This document shows positions 26,550 through 34,906 of a stretch of 64,000 bases of DNA, in pieces. The stretch spans positions 18,439 through 82,438 of the forward strand of contig CAISBR010000004.1 in assembly GCA_903883645.1 (NCBI GenBank), written 5' to 3'. The position numbers and the translations under genes are program-made. Positions within the stretch are counted from its first letter, which is position 1; every line of letters starts with the position of its first letter. Source of the DNA: an uncultured Myxococcales bacterium (GTDB lineage Bacteria; Myxococcota_A; UBA9042). Under the pieces are notes generated by a model. It made no database searches. It saw nothing but the letters and a program-made list of their open reading frames with translations, and had not been told where the DNA came from.

Positions 26550-28732
26550 TTCCACGCCTCGGGCAACTGCAAGCCAAACTGCTGCACCAAGAAGGTCAGC
26601 CGGTCGGTGGCCTCGTCGATCTGCTTGGTGGTGGGCTTGCCGGCCCCATGCCCAGCGCGCGTCTCGATCCGCACCCGAATCGGCGCCGGACCGCCCTGAG
26701 CCGCCTGCAACGCCGCTGTAAACTTGAACGAATGCGCCGGCACCACCCGATCGTCGTGGTCGCCCGTGGTCACCAGCGTGGCGGGATAGGCCGTACCCTT
26801 GTGCAAGTTATGAAGAGGACTGTACTTGTATAGCCACTCGAAGGCCTTGGCATCGGCACTGCTGCCGTACTCGGGCACCCAGCCCCAGCCGATGGTGAAC
26901 AGGTGGTAGCGCAGCATGTCCATCACCCCCACCGCCGGCAGAGCAGCGCCAAATAATTCAGGCCGTTGCGCTAGACACGCGCCGACGAGCAGCCCGCCGT
27001 TGCTACCGCCCGCGATCGCCAAATGCGCCGAGGTCGTCCACTTCTCGCGGGTGAGCAGCTCGGCCGAGGCAATGAAGTCGTCAAAAACATTCTGCTTCTT
27101 TCCTAGCTGCCCAGCTTGATGCCAAGCCTCGCCAAACTCGGCACCGCCGCGCAGCACCGCCACCGCCAGCACGCCGCCCGCCTCGATCCAAGCTTGCAGG
27201 TCGGGCTTGTAAAACGGCGTCATCTCTACAGAAAACCCGCCATAGCCGTACAGGTAGGCCGGCGCCGAGCCATCGCGGGGCAGGTCGCTGCGGGCAGTGA
27301 CAAAAATCGGCACCCGGGTACCATCTTTGCTAGTCGCATAGCGCAGTTGCGTACTGTACTTTTCGGCGGGCAGACCGCGCTTGGCGTCGAAACGCACCTG
27401 CAGCTCGCCCTTGTCGAGGTTGGCGTGGTATACCCGCGCCGGCGCCAAGAAGTCTACGTATGCAAAGAACAAATTGGCATCACCCGCGTGGCCCGACAGC
27501 CCCACCACCGAGCCCAAACGCGGAAACGTCGGCGCGGGCAGCGGCTTGCCCTGATAGTCCACGAATTCGAGCTGATGCGAGGCATCGACCAGCTTGCCCA
27601 AGACGATACCCTTGCCCGCCAACACCGCGAACGACAAGGTAGAATCCGCCTCGCCCTGCACTTGCCGCCACCCCGCAGGCAGCGGCCCCACCGGCTTGTC
27701 GCTGTCGAGATTTGCCGCCTTGTGCAGGTCGAGCGCCAGCAGCCGGCCCCGCGGCGCACCCCAATCACTGCGCAAGAACAGCTGGTTACTAGCCACACCC
27801 GCCACTTCGAACGCGCCGCCAAAGCCGCTCGCCAGCTGCCGATTGGGACCCAGACCTTTGGTCGTAATTTCGCGAACATCCAAGCCATTCTTCGACTCGG
27901 CGCCGCGCGAGGTGGTCAAAAGCCACCAGTGCCCGTCGTCGCTCACCTCGACGCCAAAGCCCCACTCGGCCTGCGCGGCGTTCTCGTGCACCACCGCGTC
28001 GGCCGACTGCGGCGTGCCCAATTTGTGGAAGCACACCTTCTGGAACTTGTTGACACCTGTAAGCGTTTCGCCCGCTTTGGGCGCGTCGTAGCGGGAATAC
28101 CAAAAGCCGCTGCCGTCGGGATGCCAGGCGATCGAGCTAAACTTGACCCATTGCAGTACGTCGGGCCGATCGGCGCCGCTGTCGACCTCGCGCACGTGGA
28201 TCTCGTTCCAGTCCGAGCCGCCGCTCGCCAGGGCATAGCCCAGCAACTTGCCGTCGTCACTGGGCGAAATCGTCTGCAAGAACAGGGTGCCGTCGCCCGC
28301 CGCCCGATTGGGATCGTACAGAACCTTGCACGTGCGCTCGTCTTGCGGCGCCCAGCACAGCACGGCCTGATTCTGCAGCCCGTCGTTGTGCCGCCAAAAT
28401 GCCCGCCCGCCCCGCAGCGTAGGCGCCGTTTCTTTCGGAAAATCCCAGATCTGCGCGAGATGCCGCGCCAACACCGGCCGCTGTGGCACCCGATCGAGCA
28501 GCGCCCGCGTGGCCAGGTTCTGCGCTTGCACCCACGCCTGCGTCTCGGCACTGTCTTGCTCGAGCCAGCGGTACGGGTCGGCGACTTTGTGGCCATGGTA
28601 GTCGTCAACCTGGTCGCTGGTGCGCGTCGGCGGCGGCTGCGGCAGCTCGGATTTCGCAGGCGTCGCAGGCTGTTGAGCAGGCGAGGAACAGGCGACGGCA
28701 AGGGCAAGCAACCAAAGCAGCGATGGGCGCAT
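26546..28732 (-). CDS. prolyl oligopeptidase family serine peptidase, lipoprotein
   Basis: A 728-residue S9A-type peptidase that cuts short peptides after proline. The signal peptide and lipobox (MRPSLLWLLALAVAC) place it in the periplasm, anchored to a membrane. An N-terminal segment and a seven-bladed propeller (DDYHGHKVADPYRWLE onward) precede the catalytic domain. The catalytic Ser is in GGSNGGLLVG, the Asp in TTGDHDDRVVP and the His in RAGHGAG. The length is normal for the family. It is the first gene of the operon; its TGA overlaps the ATG of the channel gene by four bases. AGGAATCGT precedes the ATG at 28732. Confidence 0.93.
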   Translation of the reverse strand: MRPSLLWLLALAVACSSPAQQPATPAKSELPQPPPTRTSDQVDDYHGHKVADPYRWLEQDSAETQAWVQAQNLATRALLDRVPQRPVLARHLAQIWDFPKETAPTLRGGRAFWRHNDGLQNQAVLCWAPQDERTCKVLYDPNRAAGDGTLFLQTISPSDDGKLLGYALASGGSDWNEIHVREVDSGADRPDVLQWVKFSSIAWHPDGSGFWYSRYDAPKAGETLTGVNKFQKVCFHKLGTPQSADAVVHENAAQAEWGFGVEVSDDGHWWLLTTSRGAESKNGLDVREITTKGLGPNRQLASGFGGAFEVAGVASNQLFLRSDWGAPRGRLLALDLHKAANLDSDKPVGPLPAGWRQVQGEADSTLSFAVLAGKGIVLGKLVDASHQLEFVDYQGKPLPAPTFPRLGSVVGLSGHAGDANLFFAYVDFLAPARVYHANLDKGELQVRFDAKRGLPAEKYSTQLRYATSKDGTRVPIFVTARSDLPRDGSAPAYLYGYGGFSVEMTPFYKPDLQAWIEAGGVLAVAVLRGGAEFGEAWHQAGQLGKKQNVFDDFIASAELLTREKWTTSAHLAIAGGSNGGLLVGACLAQRPELFGAALPAVGVMDMLRYHLFTIGWGWVPEYGSSADAKAFEWLYKYSPLHNLHKGTAYPATLVTTGDHDDRVVPAHSFKFTAALQAAQGGPAPIRVRIETRAGHGAGKPTTKQIDEATDRLTFLVQQFGLQLPEAWK

Positions 28733-28905
28733 ACGATTCCTGCGGGTCCGACTGCGACCACACGGCGCGATGGTGGCCCGCAGGCCTGCCGATGTCTAGT
28801 CGCGACAAAGAGCTGCGTATTTTCAGGCAGTAGAACAAGGGTGCCACGTTCTGCCGTCATCTGCTACCGTGTCGGCCGGCGCGGTAGCTGCGCGCGTGAG
28901 CAAGC

Positions 28906-29685
28906 ATGATCGAACCAATTCTTGTGGGCGCCGGGCGGATTGGCCTGGCCTTGGCGCGGCGAGCCGAGACGAAAGGCACGCCCACACAGCTACTTGGCCG
29001 GCACGACCGTTGGGATGTGCTTGACCAGCCGGCCGGGCAGCCGATCGCCCTATGTGTGCGCAACGACGACTTGGCAGTGGTGCTGCCGCGCATCCCCCAG
29101 CATCGCCATTGCGATCTGTTGTTTCTGCAGAATGGGATGTTGCGCGATTGGCTGGCGAAGCAGGGGCTGGCCCAGGCGAGCCGCGGTCTGCTGTTTTTTG
29201 CTGTAGCCGACCGTACTTGTGACCCGGCGCCCGGCGGTGTCAGCCCGCTATGGGGCCACCATGCCCAAGAGTTTGCCAACTGGCTGAACGCGCTCGACCT
29301 GCCGGCCGCGGCGGTAACGGCGCAGGAGTTCGCCGACATTGAACTCGAGAAGCTGCTTTGGAATTGCTGCCTTGGTGTGGTGTGCCAGGCGCAGCACTGT
29401 ACGGCAACAGAGGCCGCAACGGTGTACGCCTCACAACTAGCTGACTTAGTAGCCGAACTGGCGCAAGTGGGCCGCCCGGCGCTGCGGGCGCAGGCAGACA
29501 ATGAGGCATTAACCCAGCGAATTATCAGCTATAGCCTGCAGCTTGGTGATTATCGCGCCGCCGTCAAAGAATGGCCTTGGCGCAATGGCTGGTTCGTGGC
29601 CGAGGCCAAGCGGCGCAACATGGCTTGCCCACTGCATGATCGGCTGCTGCACCAGGCGATGGGCGAGAGTGCTGGCGCGGTCTAG
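28906..29685 (+). CDS. ketopantoate-reductase-like Rossmann-fold protein
   Basis: A 259-residue cytoplasmic protein. It opens with a dinucleotide-binding loop (PILVGAGRIGLALARRA, GxGxxG) and goes on with ICVRNDD/LLFLQNGML-type elements. The C-terminal half is helical (AQEFADIELEKLLWNC, with a Lys in the position used by PanE-type enzymes). This resembles the ApbA/PanE ketopantoate reductase superfamily but is shorter and divergent, so the substrate is not certain. Its stop shares the palindrome CTAG with the stop of the converging small lipoprotein gene (4-base overlap). It is divergent from the prolyl oligopeptidase gene across 173 bases. Confidence 0.6.
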   Translation: MIEPILVGAGRIGLALARRAETKGTPTQLLGRHDRWDVLDQPAGQPIALCVRNDDLAVVLPRIPQHRHCDLLFLQNGMLRDWLAKQGLAQASRGLLFFAVADRTCDPAPGGVSPLWGHHAQEFANWLNALDLPAAAVTAQEFADIELEKLLWNCCLGVVCQAQHCTATEAATVYASQLADLVAELAQVGRPALRAQADNEALTQRIISYSLQLGDYRAAVKEWPWRNGWFVAEAKRRNMACPLHDRLLHQAMGESAGAV

Positions 29686-30047
29686 GGTTTGCAATAGCCC
29701 TTGCCGTTGCAGCCGGCGCCACTTGCTCCGCCCGGGCAGTCGGCGGCAGTTTTGCACGGCAGCGTACAGCGTTTGATGCCATCGCCGTAGGCAAAACAGG
29801 TCATGGCCGACGGGCAAACGCCCGCTGCGGGGCACGCCTCGCCAAAGCCCGCTGGGCCCAGGTGATCCCCGGCGCCGGCATCGGCAGCCGTGCCTGTGGC
29901 CGCATTGGCCAGGGCCGTGGCGTCGGTAGCGGTCGCGGCGGGTTGGGCGGCAGTCGATGCAGACTCGGTCTTGGCGCACCCAGATAGTGCCCAGCTCGCC
30001 AACGCCCCCAGCAGCAGCCCTTGCAGTACCTTGTTTACCCGCCTCAT
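29682..30047 (-). CDS. small Cys-rich lipoprotein sharing its tail with the 720-residue lipoprotein
   Basis: A 121-residue lipoprotein (LLLGALASWALSGC, lipobox). An Ala/Thr-rich spacer leads into a Cys-rich C-terminal domain of about 50 residues (FGEACPAAGVCPSAMTCFAY to GGASGAGCNGKGYCKP). The same domain ends the larger lipoprotein at 32696-34858 (FGDPCPANGVCPAPMVCFAF to GGASGAGCNGKGFCKP). The ATG at 30047 overlaps the stop of the barrel gene as ATGA and has AGGGGG upstream, so translation is probably coupled. The domain may be an attachment or recognition module of the surface cluster. It is the last gene of that cluster. Confidence 0.8.
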   Translation of the reverse strand: MRRVNKVLQGLLLGALASWALSGCAKTESASTAAQPAATATDATALANAATGTAADAGAGDHLGPAGFGEACPAAGVCPSAMTCFAYGDGIKRCTLPCKTAADCPGGASGAGCNGKGYCKP

Positions 30048-30817
30048 CGCGCCCCCTTGCCGACCCCGCCGCCCACGACGAGCAGGCAGCCGGCGTCTTG
30101 GATATCGCCGCCCTTGCTGGCGTTTCGCCCCGTTCCGCATTGCGCGCCGAGCCACAGCGGCCCCAGTGTGCGCCGTGCACCAAGGTGGATGTGGTCCGCT
30201 GTGCCCTCGCCACCGGCTAGGACAGCGCTGCGCACGCCCCACGACTCGGCCGAAATGGTCCACACATCAGTTAGTTGCCAGGCCGCCGCAGCTTCGTAGC
30301 GAGTCCGGCGGTCGTCGCCCGTCAGTCCGTCGATCGCCAGCACGGCCGAAAGATGCACCCGCCCGAACCGCCCCGCCACACCCGCGCCCAGTTGTGCCGT
30401 CGACGGCCGCGTCGCCTGCAGGCGTACCCGGGCGCCCGCCGTCAAGAAGGGGTGCCAGTTCTCGCCGACCGGCAGCACCACCGTCGCCAGCGGCGCTAGG
30501 CCCGCCACGCGCACATCGCTGCTCGAGAGTTGGCGAAAAGCGCCCTCTAGGCTGACTTGCAGCGGCCCAACTAGCCCCGCGCGCAGGCTAAGCCGTTCGT
30601 TTACGCCCTGATACTGCCCCGTGCCGCTGCCCACCCCACCCTTGACGGGCGAGAGCGGCCGCACCACTTCGGCCCCCAGGCTGGATTGAACCTCGAGCGG
30701 TCGGAGGCTGATGGTGTCTTGCACGCGCACATAGGCCGGAGCATCGGCATACGCCGTCGAGCCAGCGACCGCGCTGACTAGCAGGACTGCAAAGACGAAG
30801 GCACCGCGCGTCGCCAT
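30044..30817 (-). CDS. outer-membrane beta-barrel-like protein
   Basis: A 257-residue protein with a signal peptide (FVFAVLLVSAVAGSTAYA, then DAP). The mature chain alternates hydrophobic and polar residues through repeated strands (RLSLRAGLVGPLQVSLEGAF, WHPFLTAGARVRLQ, AGRFGRVHLSAVLAI), consistent with an outer-membrane barrel of 8-12 strands. I recognise no specific family and see no plug or enzyme domain. It lies 7 bases after the tail-collar gene and overlaps the small lipoprotein gene by four bases, so these three genes form one translational unit. It may be the outer-membrane exit or anchor of that surface complex. Confidence 0.65.
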   Translation of the reverse strand: MATRGAFVFAVLLVSAVAGSTAYADAPAYVRVQDTISLRPLEVQSSLGAEVVRPLSPVKGGVGSGTGQYQGVNERLSLRAGLVGPLQVSLEGAFRQLSSSDVRVAGLAPLATVVLPVGENWHPFLTAGARVRLQATRPSTAQLGAGVAGRFGRVHLSAVLAIDGLTGDDRRTRYEAAAAWQLTDVWTISAESWGVRSAVLAGGEGTADHIHLGARRTLGPLWLGAQCGTGRNASKGGDIQDAGCLLVVGGGVGKGAR

Positions 30818-30824
30818 CGCCGTC

Positions 30825-32564
30825 TTACTGCTTGATGCAGTAGATGAGACCTACATAAGGCGGCAAGTGATTGGTGAAATTGGTCCACGTCCACGTGTTT
30901 TGGCCGCCCGAGGCGACGGTCTGCTGCGACTCGCCCTGCCATTCGAAGCCGACGTAGCTGTACGAACCCGGCGAGTGCCAAGTGCCCGGGCCACGCTGGG
31001 TGTAGCCGCCGATGCGGTAGGTGTGCGAGCCGCCCACGCTGCCGAGCGCCACTGTGCCACCCTGGGGCAAAGGACCGACGCCGAGGGCAAGGCGACCGCG
31101 CATGTCGGGGGTACCGTTTGCCCCATCCGCCGCCACCCAGCCCGCCGGGCAGGTATTCAGGTTGAAAGGCGCGACCATGCCCGACAAGAACGAGGCGCCG
31201 CCCACCGTCAGGCCGCCATCGACGATGAGGTCGCCCTTAATCTCGATCTTCTTGTTCGACAGCGTTTGGATGTTCACGGACCAGCTGAACTTGCCGTCGA
31301 AACCACCGGAGCCGCCACCCGATTTCAGGTCCTTGACCGTAATGGACCACTGCCCGGCGATATCTTTGCCGACCCAGTCCAAGTCCATATTGCCAGAAAC
31401 CAACGCCAAGTCTTTGTTGAAGTTGGTGGTCAGGGCCGTGCCGGTCTTGTTGCCGTTGTAAAGGACATACGGTGTCGCCATCTGCGGGCCATAGAGCTCG
31501 ATGCGCACACCCGACATGTCCGAGTTGGTCACCTGCACGTTGATCCAAATCTTTTGCGCTTGGCCGATGCTCGGAAAGTTAAGCGTGTCGGTGGTGCCTG
31601 GGCCAAGGCCGTCTGGAATCACGATATTGCTCTTGCCGGCAGTGGAGTCTGTGAATTGATTCCAGATTAGACCGTTCGAGACCTCGTCGATCAAGTCTGG
31701 CGCGATGGCCGATGCGACGCACGCGTACGAGCCGTCGCTGTTGATGCCGTTCATAACGAGGCCGGTGCCGCAAGTCTTGCCGAGCTGGGTCGGCGTGGGC
31801 GTGCCGCTCAGGTCGGCATAGCTGCCGCTGGCGGCGACCTTGGCCAGGCTCGACGCTTTGACGTAGCCCGCCAAGTCGGCACTTTTTGCGTATGCAGCGA
31901 GGTCGGTTAGCTTGGCGTAGCCACCTAAGTCGGTGAGCTTGGCGAACGCGCCGAGGTCGCTCGACTTGGCATAGGCGGCGAGATCGGTGAGCTTGGCGAG
32001 GCCGCTCAGGTCGGGACCGCCGTTCAGGTCGGTGAATGCTCCCGTGGTGGCCACTTTGGCAAGGTCAGATACCTTAGCGTAACCACTCATAATTTTTGGA
32101 TCAACTTGGGCCGCCGTAATGCAGCCCGTGCAATCCATGCTCTCGGCCACGGCGGCGCGCATGGCAAAGGCTGTAGCCAAAAGCGGTCGGCGCGGCAGTT
32201 CCGTATCGGTTCCCACTTGCAAACCAACCCATAGCGCGGCACCGGTCAAGACCGAGCCAGTGAGCGGCGACTTGGCGCCCAGAACGGCGCTCCATGTGCC
32301 AGCTTTGACGCCGACCGGGAGCGGGCCTTCCATCCAGATGGGGTTACCACCAGACTCATCTTTGTAAATCGCAAAGGTAAGCTGGTAATTACCGTCGGGA
32401 GCAGCACCTCCGGTCGAAGTCAGCGTACCTTCAATGCCGATGGTAGGGGGGACCGCTGCCTGGGCCGAGGCACTACCGAACAGGAGGCAGATCATGGCGA
32501 CCTGCCAGCTCGCGCGCGCTGCCCAGATGCGCGCCGCCGTGGTCCAATTTCCTTTGCTTTCCAT
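30825..32564 (-). CDS. secreted stalk protein with P/Homo-B domain and phage tail-collar tip
   Basis: A 579-residue protein. A signal peptide (MICLLFGSASAQAA, around residues 24-37) is followed by an N-terminal beta domain (IGIEGTLTSTGGAAPDGNYQ) like those that begin many trimeric surface proteins. Residues about 160-265 hold repeats of the type LAKLTDLAAYAKSSDL, which look like a trimeric stalk. Residues about 300-433 match the proprotein-convertase P domain (NIVIPDGLGPG, VQVTNSDMSGVRIELYGP, QWSITVKDL). The last ~115 residues match the phage tail-collar family (CPAGWVAADG, PDMRGRLALGVG, LPPYVGLIYCIKQ). GGGAG lies 7 bases before the ATG. The parts suggest an adhesive or receptor-binding fibre at the cell surface. 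Confidence 0.8.
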   Translation of the reverse strand: MESKGNWTTAARIWAARASWQVAMICLLFGSASAQAAVPPTIGIEGTLTSTGGAAPDGNYQLTFAIYKDESGGNPIWMEGPLPVGVKAGTWSAVLGAKSPLTGSVLTGAALWVGLQVGTDTELPRRPLLATAFAMRAAVAESMDCTGCITAAQVDPKIMSGYAKVSDLAKVATTGAFTDLNGGPDLSGLAKLTDLAAYAKSSDLGAFAKLTDLGGYAKLTDLAAYAKSADLAGYVKASSLAKVAASGSYADLSGTPTPTQLGKTCGTGLVMNGINSDGSYACVASAIAPDLIDEVSNGLIWNQFTDSTAGKSNIVIPDGLGPGTTDTLNFPSIGQAQKIWINVQVTNSDMSGVRIELYGPQMATPYVLYNGNKTGTALTTNFNKDLALVSGNMDLDWVGKDIAGQWSITVKDLKSGGGSGGFDGKFSWSVNIQTLSNKKIEIKGDLIVDGGLTVGGASFLSGMVAPFNLNTCPAGWVAADGANGTPDMRGRLALGVGPLPQGGTVALGSVGGSHTYRIGGYTQRGPGTWHSPGSYSYVGFEWQGESQQTVASGGQNTWTWTNFTNHLPPYVGLIYCIKQ

Positions 32565-32695
32565 GATTATGCTCCCGCTGGATTCGCCTTGACCGGCCTC
32601 AGGCGTATGGCTTTGAATACAAGACGGCCCGTACGCGCCAATCCCGCAGATTAGCGCCGCTTAGCAGACCTGGCAACTGCCAATGCGGACGGCGG

Positions 32696-34858
32696 TTACG
32701 GCTTACAGAACCCCTTGCCGTTGCAGCCGGCGCCGCTTGCACCGCCTGGGCAGTCCGCGGCCGAGGTGCACGGAATGGTACATAACTTTCCAATAGTAAA
32801 CGCAAAACACACCATCGGCGCCGGACATACGCCGTTGGCAGGGCAAGGGTCACCAAAGCTTGCTGCCGACCCGCCGCAGTCACCCGGGCAGCTGCTGGCC
32901 GTCTCGCCCGAGTCGCATGTGCCGTTGCCGCACGCGGCGCTGACACACTGACCGGCGCTGCATGTCTGGCCCGCGGCGGCGCAGTCGGTGCCACTGGTCG
33001 ACCAGCCCGAGCCGTCGGCTAGGCAGACCTGCACGGTATTGCTGCTGCAGTTGGCGGCCCCTGGTGCACAAACCTGTGCTTGGCAGACGCCCGCTTGGCA
33101 GAATTGTCCGGTGCCGCAGGTTTGTAGCGCGGTAGGGCTAACCCCCAACGCATCGCACTTCATTGCAACATTACCTTGACAATAAAGGGGATTTTGCGGG
33201 TCACACAGCAAGCTGACGCACGCGCCGGCCGAGCAGATCTGGCCGCTTGAGGTGCAGTCGCTGCCCCCGGATACAAAGCCCGAGCCGTCGGCGTTGCAGA
33301 CGGTCGCGACCGTGCCATTACAGGTCAACTTTGCAGGATTGCATAGGATTGCCTGGCATCCCGGCGCGCCACCTTGACCGCTACCGCAGTAGGTGCTGGG
33401 TGGGCAGATCTGCCAGCTGAGCACCGCTGTGCCATCGCTGTTGCAGGTGCTGAGCTTGGCGCCGCTGCACGCCGTGGCCCCGGCCGCGCAAACTACATCT
33501 TTACACTGCCCTTCTGAGCACTTCTGCGCGCCGCACGCCTGGCCGCCACCCTGCCAACCCGTGCCCGAGGCGTTGCATGTCGCAACCACATTCTCTTGGC
33601 AAGTTGTTGAATTTGCACTGCAGACTAGAGGCAGACACGAACCGCCGGCACAGGCCTGCCCGCCGGCACAGGGGGCAACGACCGAACCTGACAGGCCATT
33701 CGCCCCGCACAGCACCACGTCGCCACCTACGCAATACGTCGTGTTTGGCGTGCAAGTGGTTGGAATGCAAGACCCCGCAACACAAACTTGGCCGCCGCAC
33801 GCCTGGCCTGGACCACTTGGCCCCGAGCCCTGTGGGTTGCACACCTCGACCGCGTTGCCCACGCACGTGGCCTGATTGGGCAGACACACCTGCTCTAAGC
33901 ACGCGCCGCCGCTGCAGTAGTAGCCGGCGCCACAAGTCTGGGTCGCCCAAGCGGACTGGCCATCGCTGGCGCAAACCATCACCTGATTGCCTTGGCAGCT
34001 CTGGCTTGCGGGCGCGCACAAAGTGGCCGCGCAGTGGTCGCCGAGGCACACTTCGCCGGGAGCACAGGCCTTGGTGCTGACCACCTTTAACCCATCGCTG
34101 GCACACACCTGCAACTGCGCGCCCACGCAACTGATTCCGGGCAAGCATGTCCAAGCCGCGCACACCGGGATGGCGCCATCGAGAGTGCACGTGGACTGCG
34201 CCGGGCATGGATCGGGCGCGGACAAACTGCTGCCGTCGCTGTTGCAGGTCAGGCGCGCGTTGGCCTGGCAGATGCCTTGGCCGGGGCTGCAGATGTCGGT
34301 GGTGCACACGCCGGTGCCAGCGGGGCCAAAGGGCGCACAGAATTGACCGGGCGCACAGTCAAGCGATGCCAAGCATTTTGTGCACTTTCCCTTGCCTACG
34401 TCGCAATGGGGGGTGTCGCTCGGGCACTGGCCATCGCTGGCGCACGGCAAAAATGGCCGACAAAGGCCTGCGTCGCAGCTATGGTTGCTAGCGCAATCAG
34501 CGATCGTGGAGCAGGCAGTGAGCGGTAGGCAATGGTGGCCGATGCACTCGTGCTCGCCGCTGCATTGGGCGGCCGACATGCAGGCCACGCAACGACTGGT
34601 AATCGGGCTACAAATCGGCTTATCAGCCGGGCATTCACCGTCGCTGGCGCAGGGGATGCCGGTCGCTGTCGCGTCGCCCGCAGTGTCGCTACCTGAGACT
34701 TCGGCGCCCGCCTCACCCACTAGGCTATCGCTGACGGCGCTGTCGCCGGCCACCGAACTAGCAGGCGCGGCGGCTGGGTTGCTGCTACACGCCAACCCCG
34801 CCACCACAGTCAACATCGCCAGCGGCACAAGTTCAATAATTCTCTGCAATAGGCCCAT
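32696..34858 (-). CDS. large Cys-repeat lipoprotein
   Basis: A 720-residue lipoprotein (signal MGLLQRIIELVPLAMLTVV, lipobox GLAC). After an Ala/Ser-rich linker and several CxxDxxCPxxxPxC units come about ten tandem repeats of roughly 44 residues with the pattern CxxxxxxCxGNxxxxCxxDGxxxxxxxxCxxGxxCxxGxC (CQGNQVMVCASDGQSAWATQ is typical). A CGNGTCDSGE unit follows, then the Cys-rich tail also found in the small lipoprotein at 29682. All cysteines are probably paired in the periplasm or outside. The ATG at 34858 has AGG-rich sequence upstream. A surface scaffold is the likely role; no enzymatic motif is seen. Confidence 0.82.
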   Translation of the reverse strand: MGLLQRIIELVPLAMLTVVAGLACSSNPAAAPASSVAGDSAVSDSLVGEAGAEVSGSDTAGDATATGIPCASDGECPADKPICSPITSRCVACMSAAQCSGEHECIGHHCLPLTACSTIADCASNHSCDAGLCRPFLPCASDGQCPSDTPHCDVGKGKCTKCLASLDCAPGQFCAPFGPAGTGVCTTDICSPGQGICQANARLTCNSDGSSLSAPDPCPAQSTCTLDGAIPVCAAWTCLPGISCVGAQLQVCASDGLKVVSTKACAPGEVCLGDHCAATLCAPASQSCQGNQVMVCASDGQSAWATQTCGAGYYCSGGACLEQVCLPNQATCVGNAVEVCNPQGSGPSGPGQACGGQVCVAGSCIPTTCTPNTTYCVGGDVVLCGANGLSGSVVAPCAGGQACAGGSCLPLVCSANSTTCQENVVATCNASGTGWQGGGQACGAQKCSEGQCKDVVCAAGATACSGAKLSTCNSDGTAVLSWQICPPSTYCGSGQGGAPGCQAILCNPAKLTCNGTVATVCNADGSGFVSGGSDCTSSGQICSAGACVSLLCDPQNPLYCQGNVAMKCDALGVSPTALQTCGTGQFCQAGVCQAQVCAPGAANCSSNTVQVCLADGSGWSTSGTDCAAAGQTCSAGQCVSAACGNGTCDSGETASSCPGDCGGSAASFGDPCPANGVCPAPMVCFAFTIGKLCTIPCTSAADCPGGASGAGCNGKGFCKP

Positions 34859-34906
34859 GCCGCGTCGCCTGCGACGGTCGCCCCCGGCAACGCCCATCGC
34901 GCTACC

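Noticed and set aside
27116..28909. Plus-strand open frame of about 597 codons
   Set aside because: Antisense to the prolyl oligopeptidase gene, whose catalytic triad and lipobox are intact.
30825..32564. Prophage remnant suggested by the tail-collar domain
   Set aside because: No capsid, terminase, portal, integrase or attachment sites nearby, and the protein has an export signal and neighbours that are lipoproteins and a barrel.
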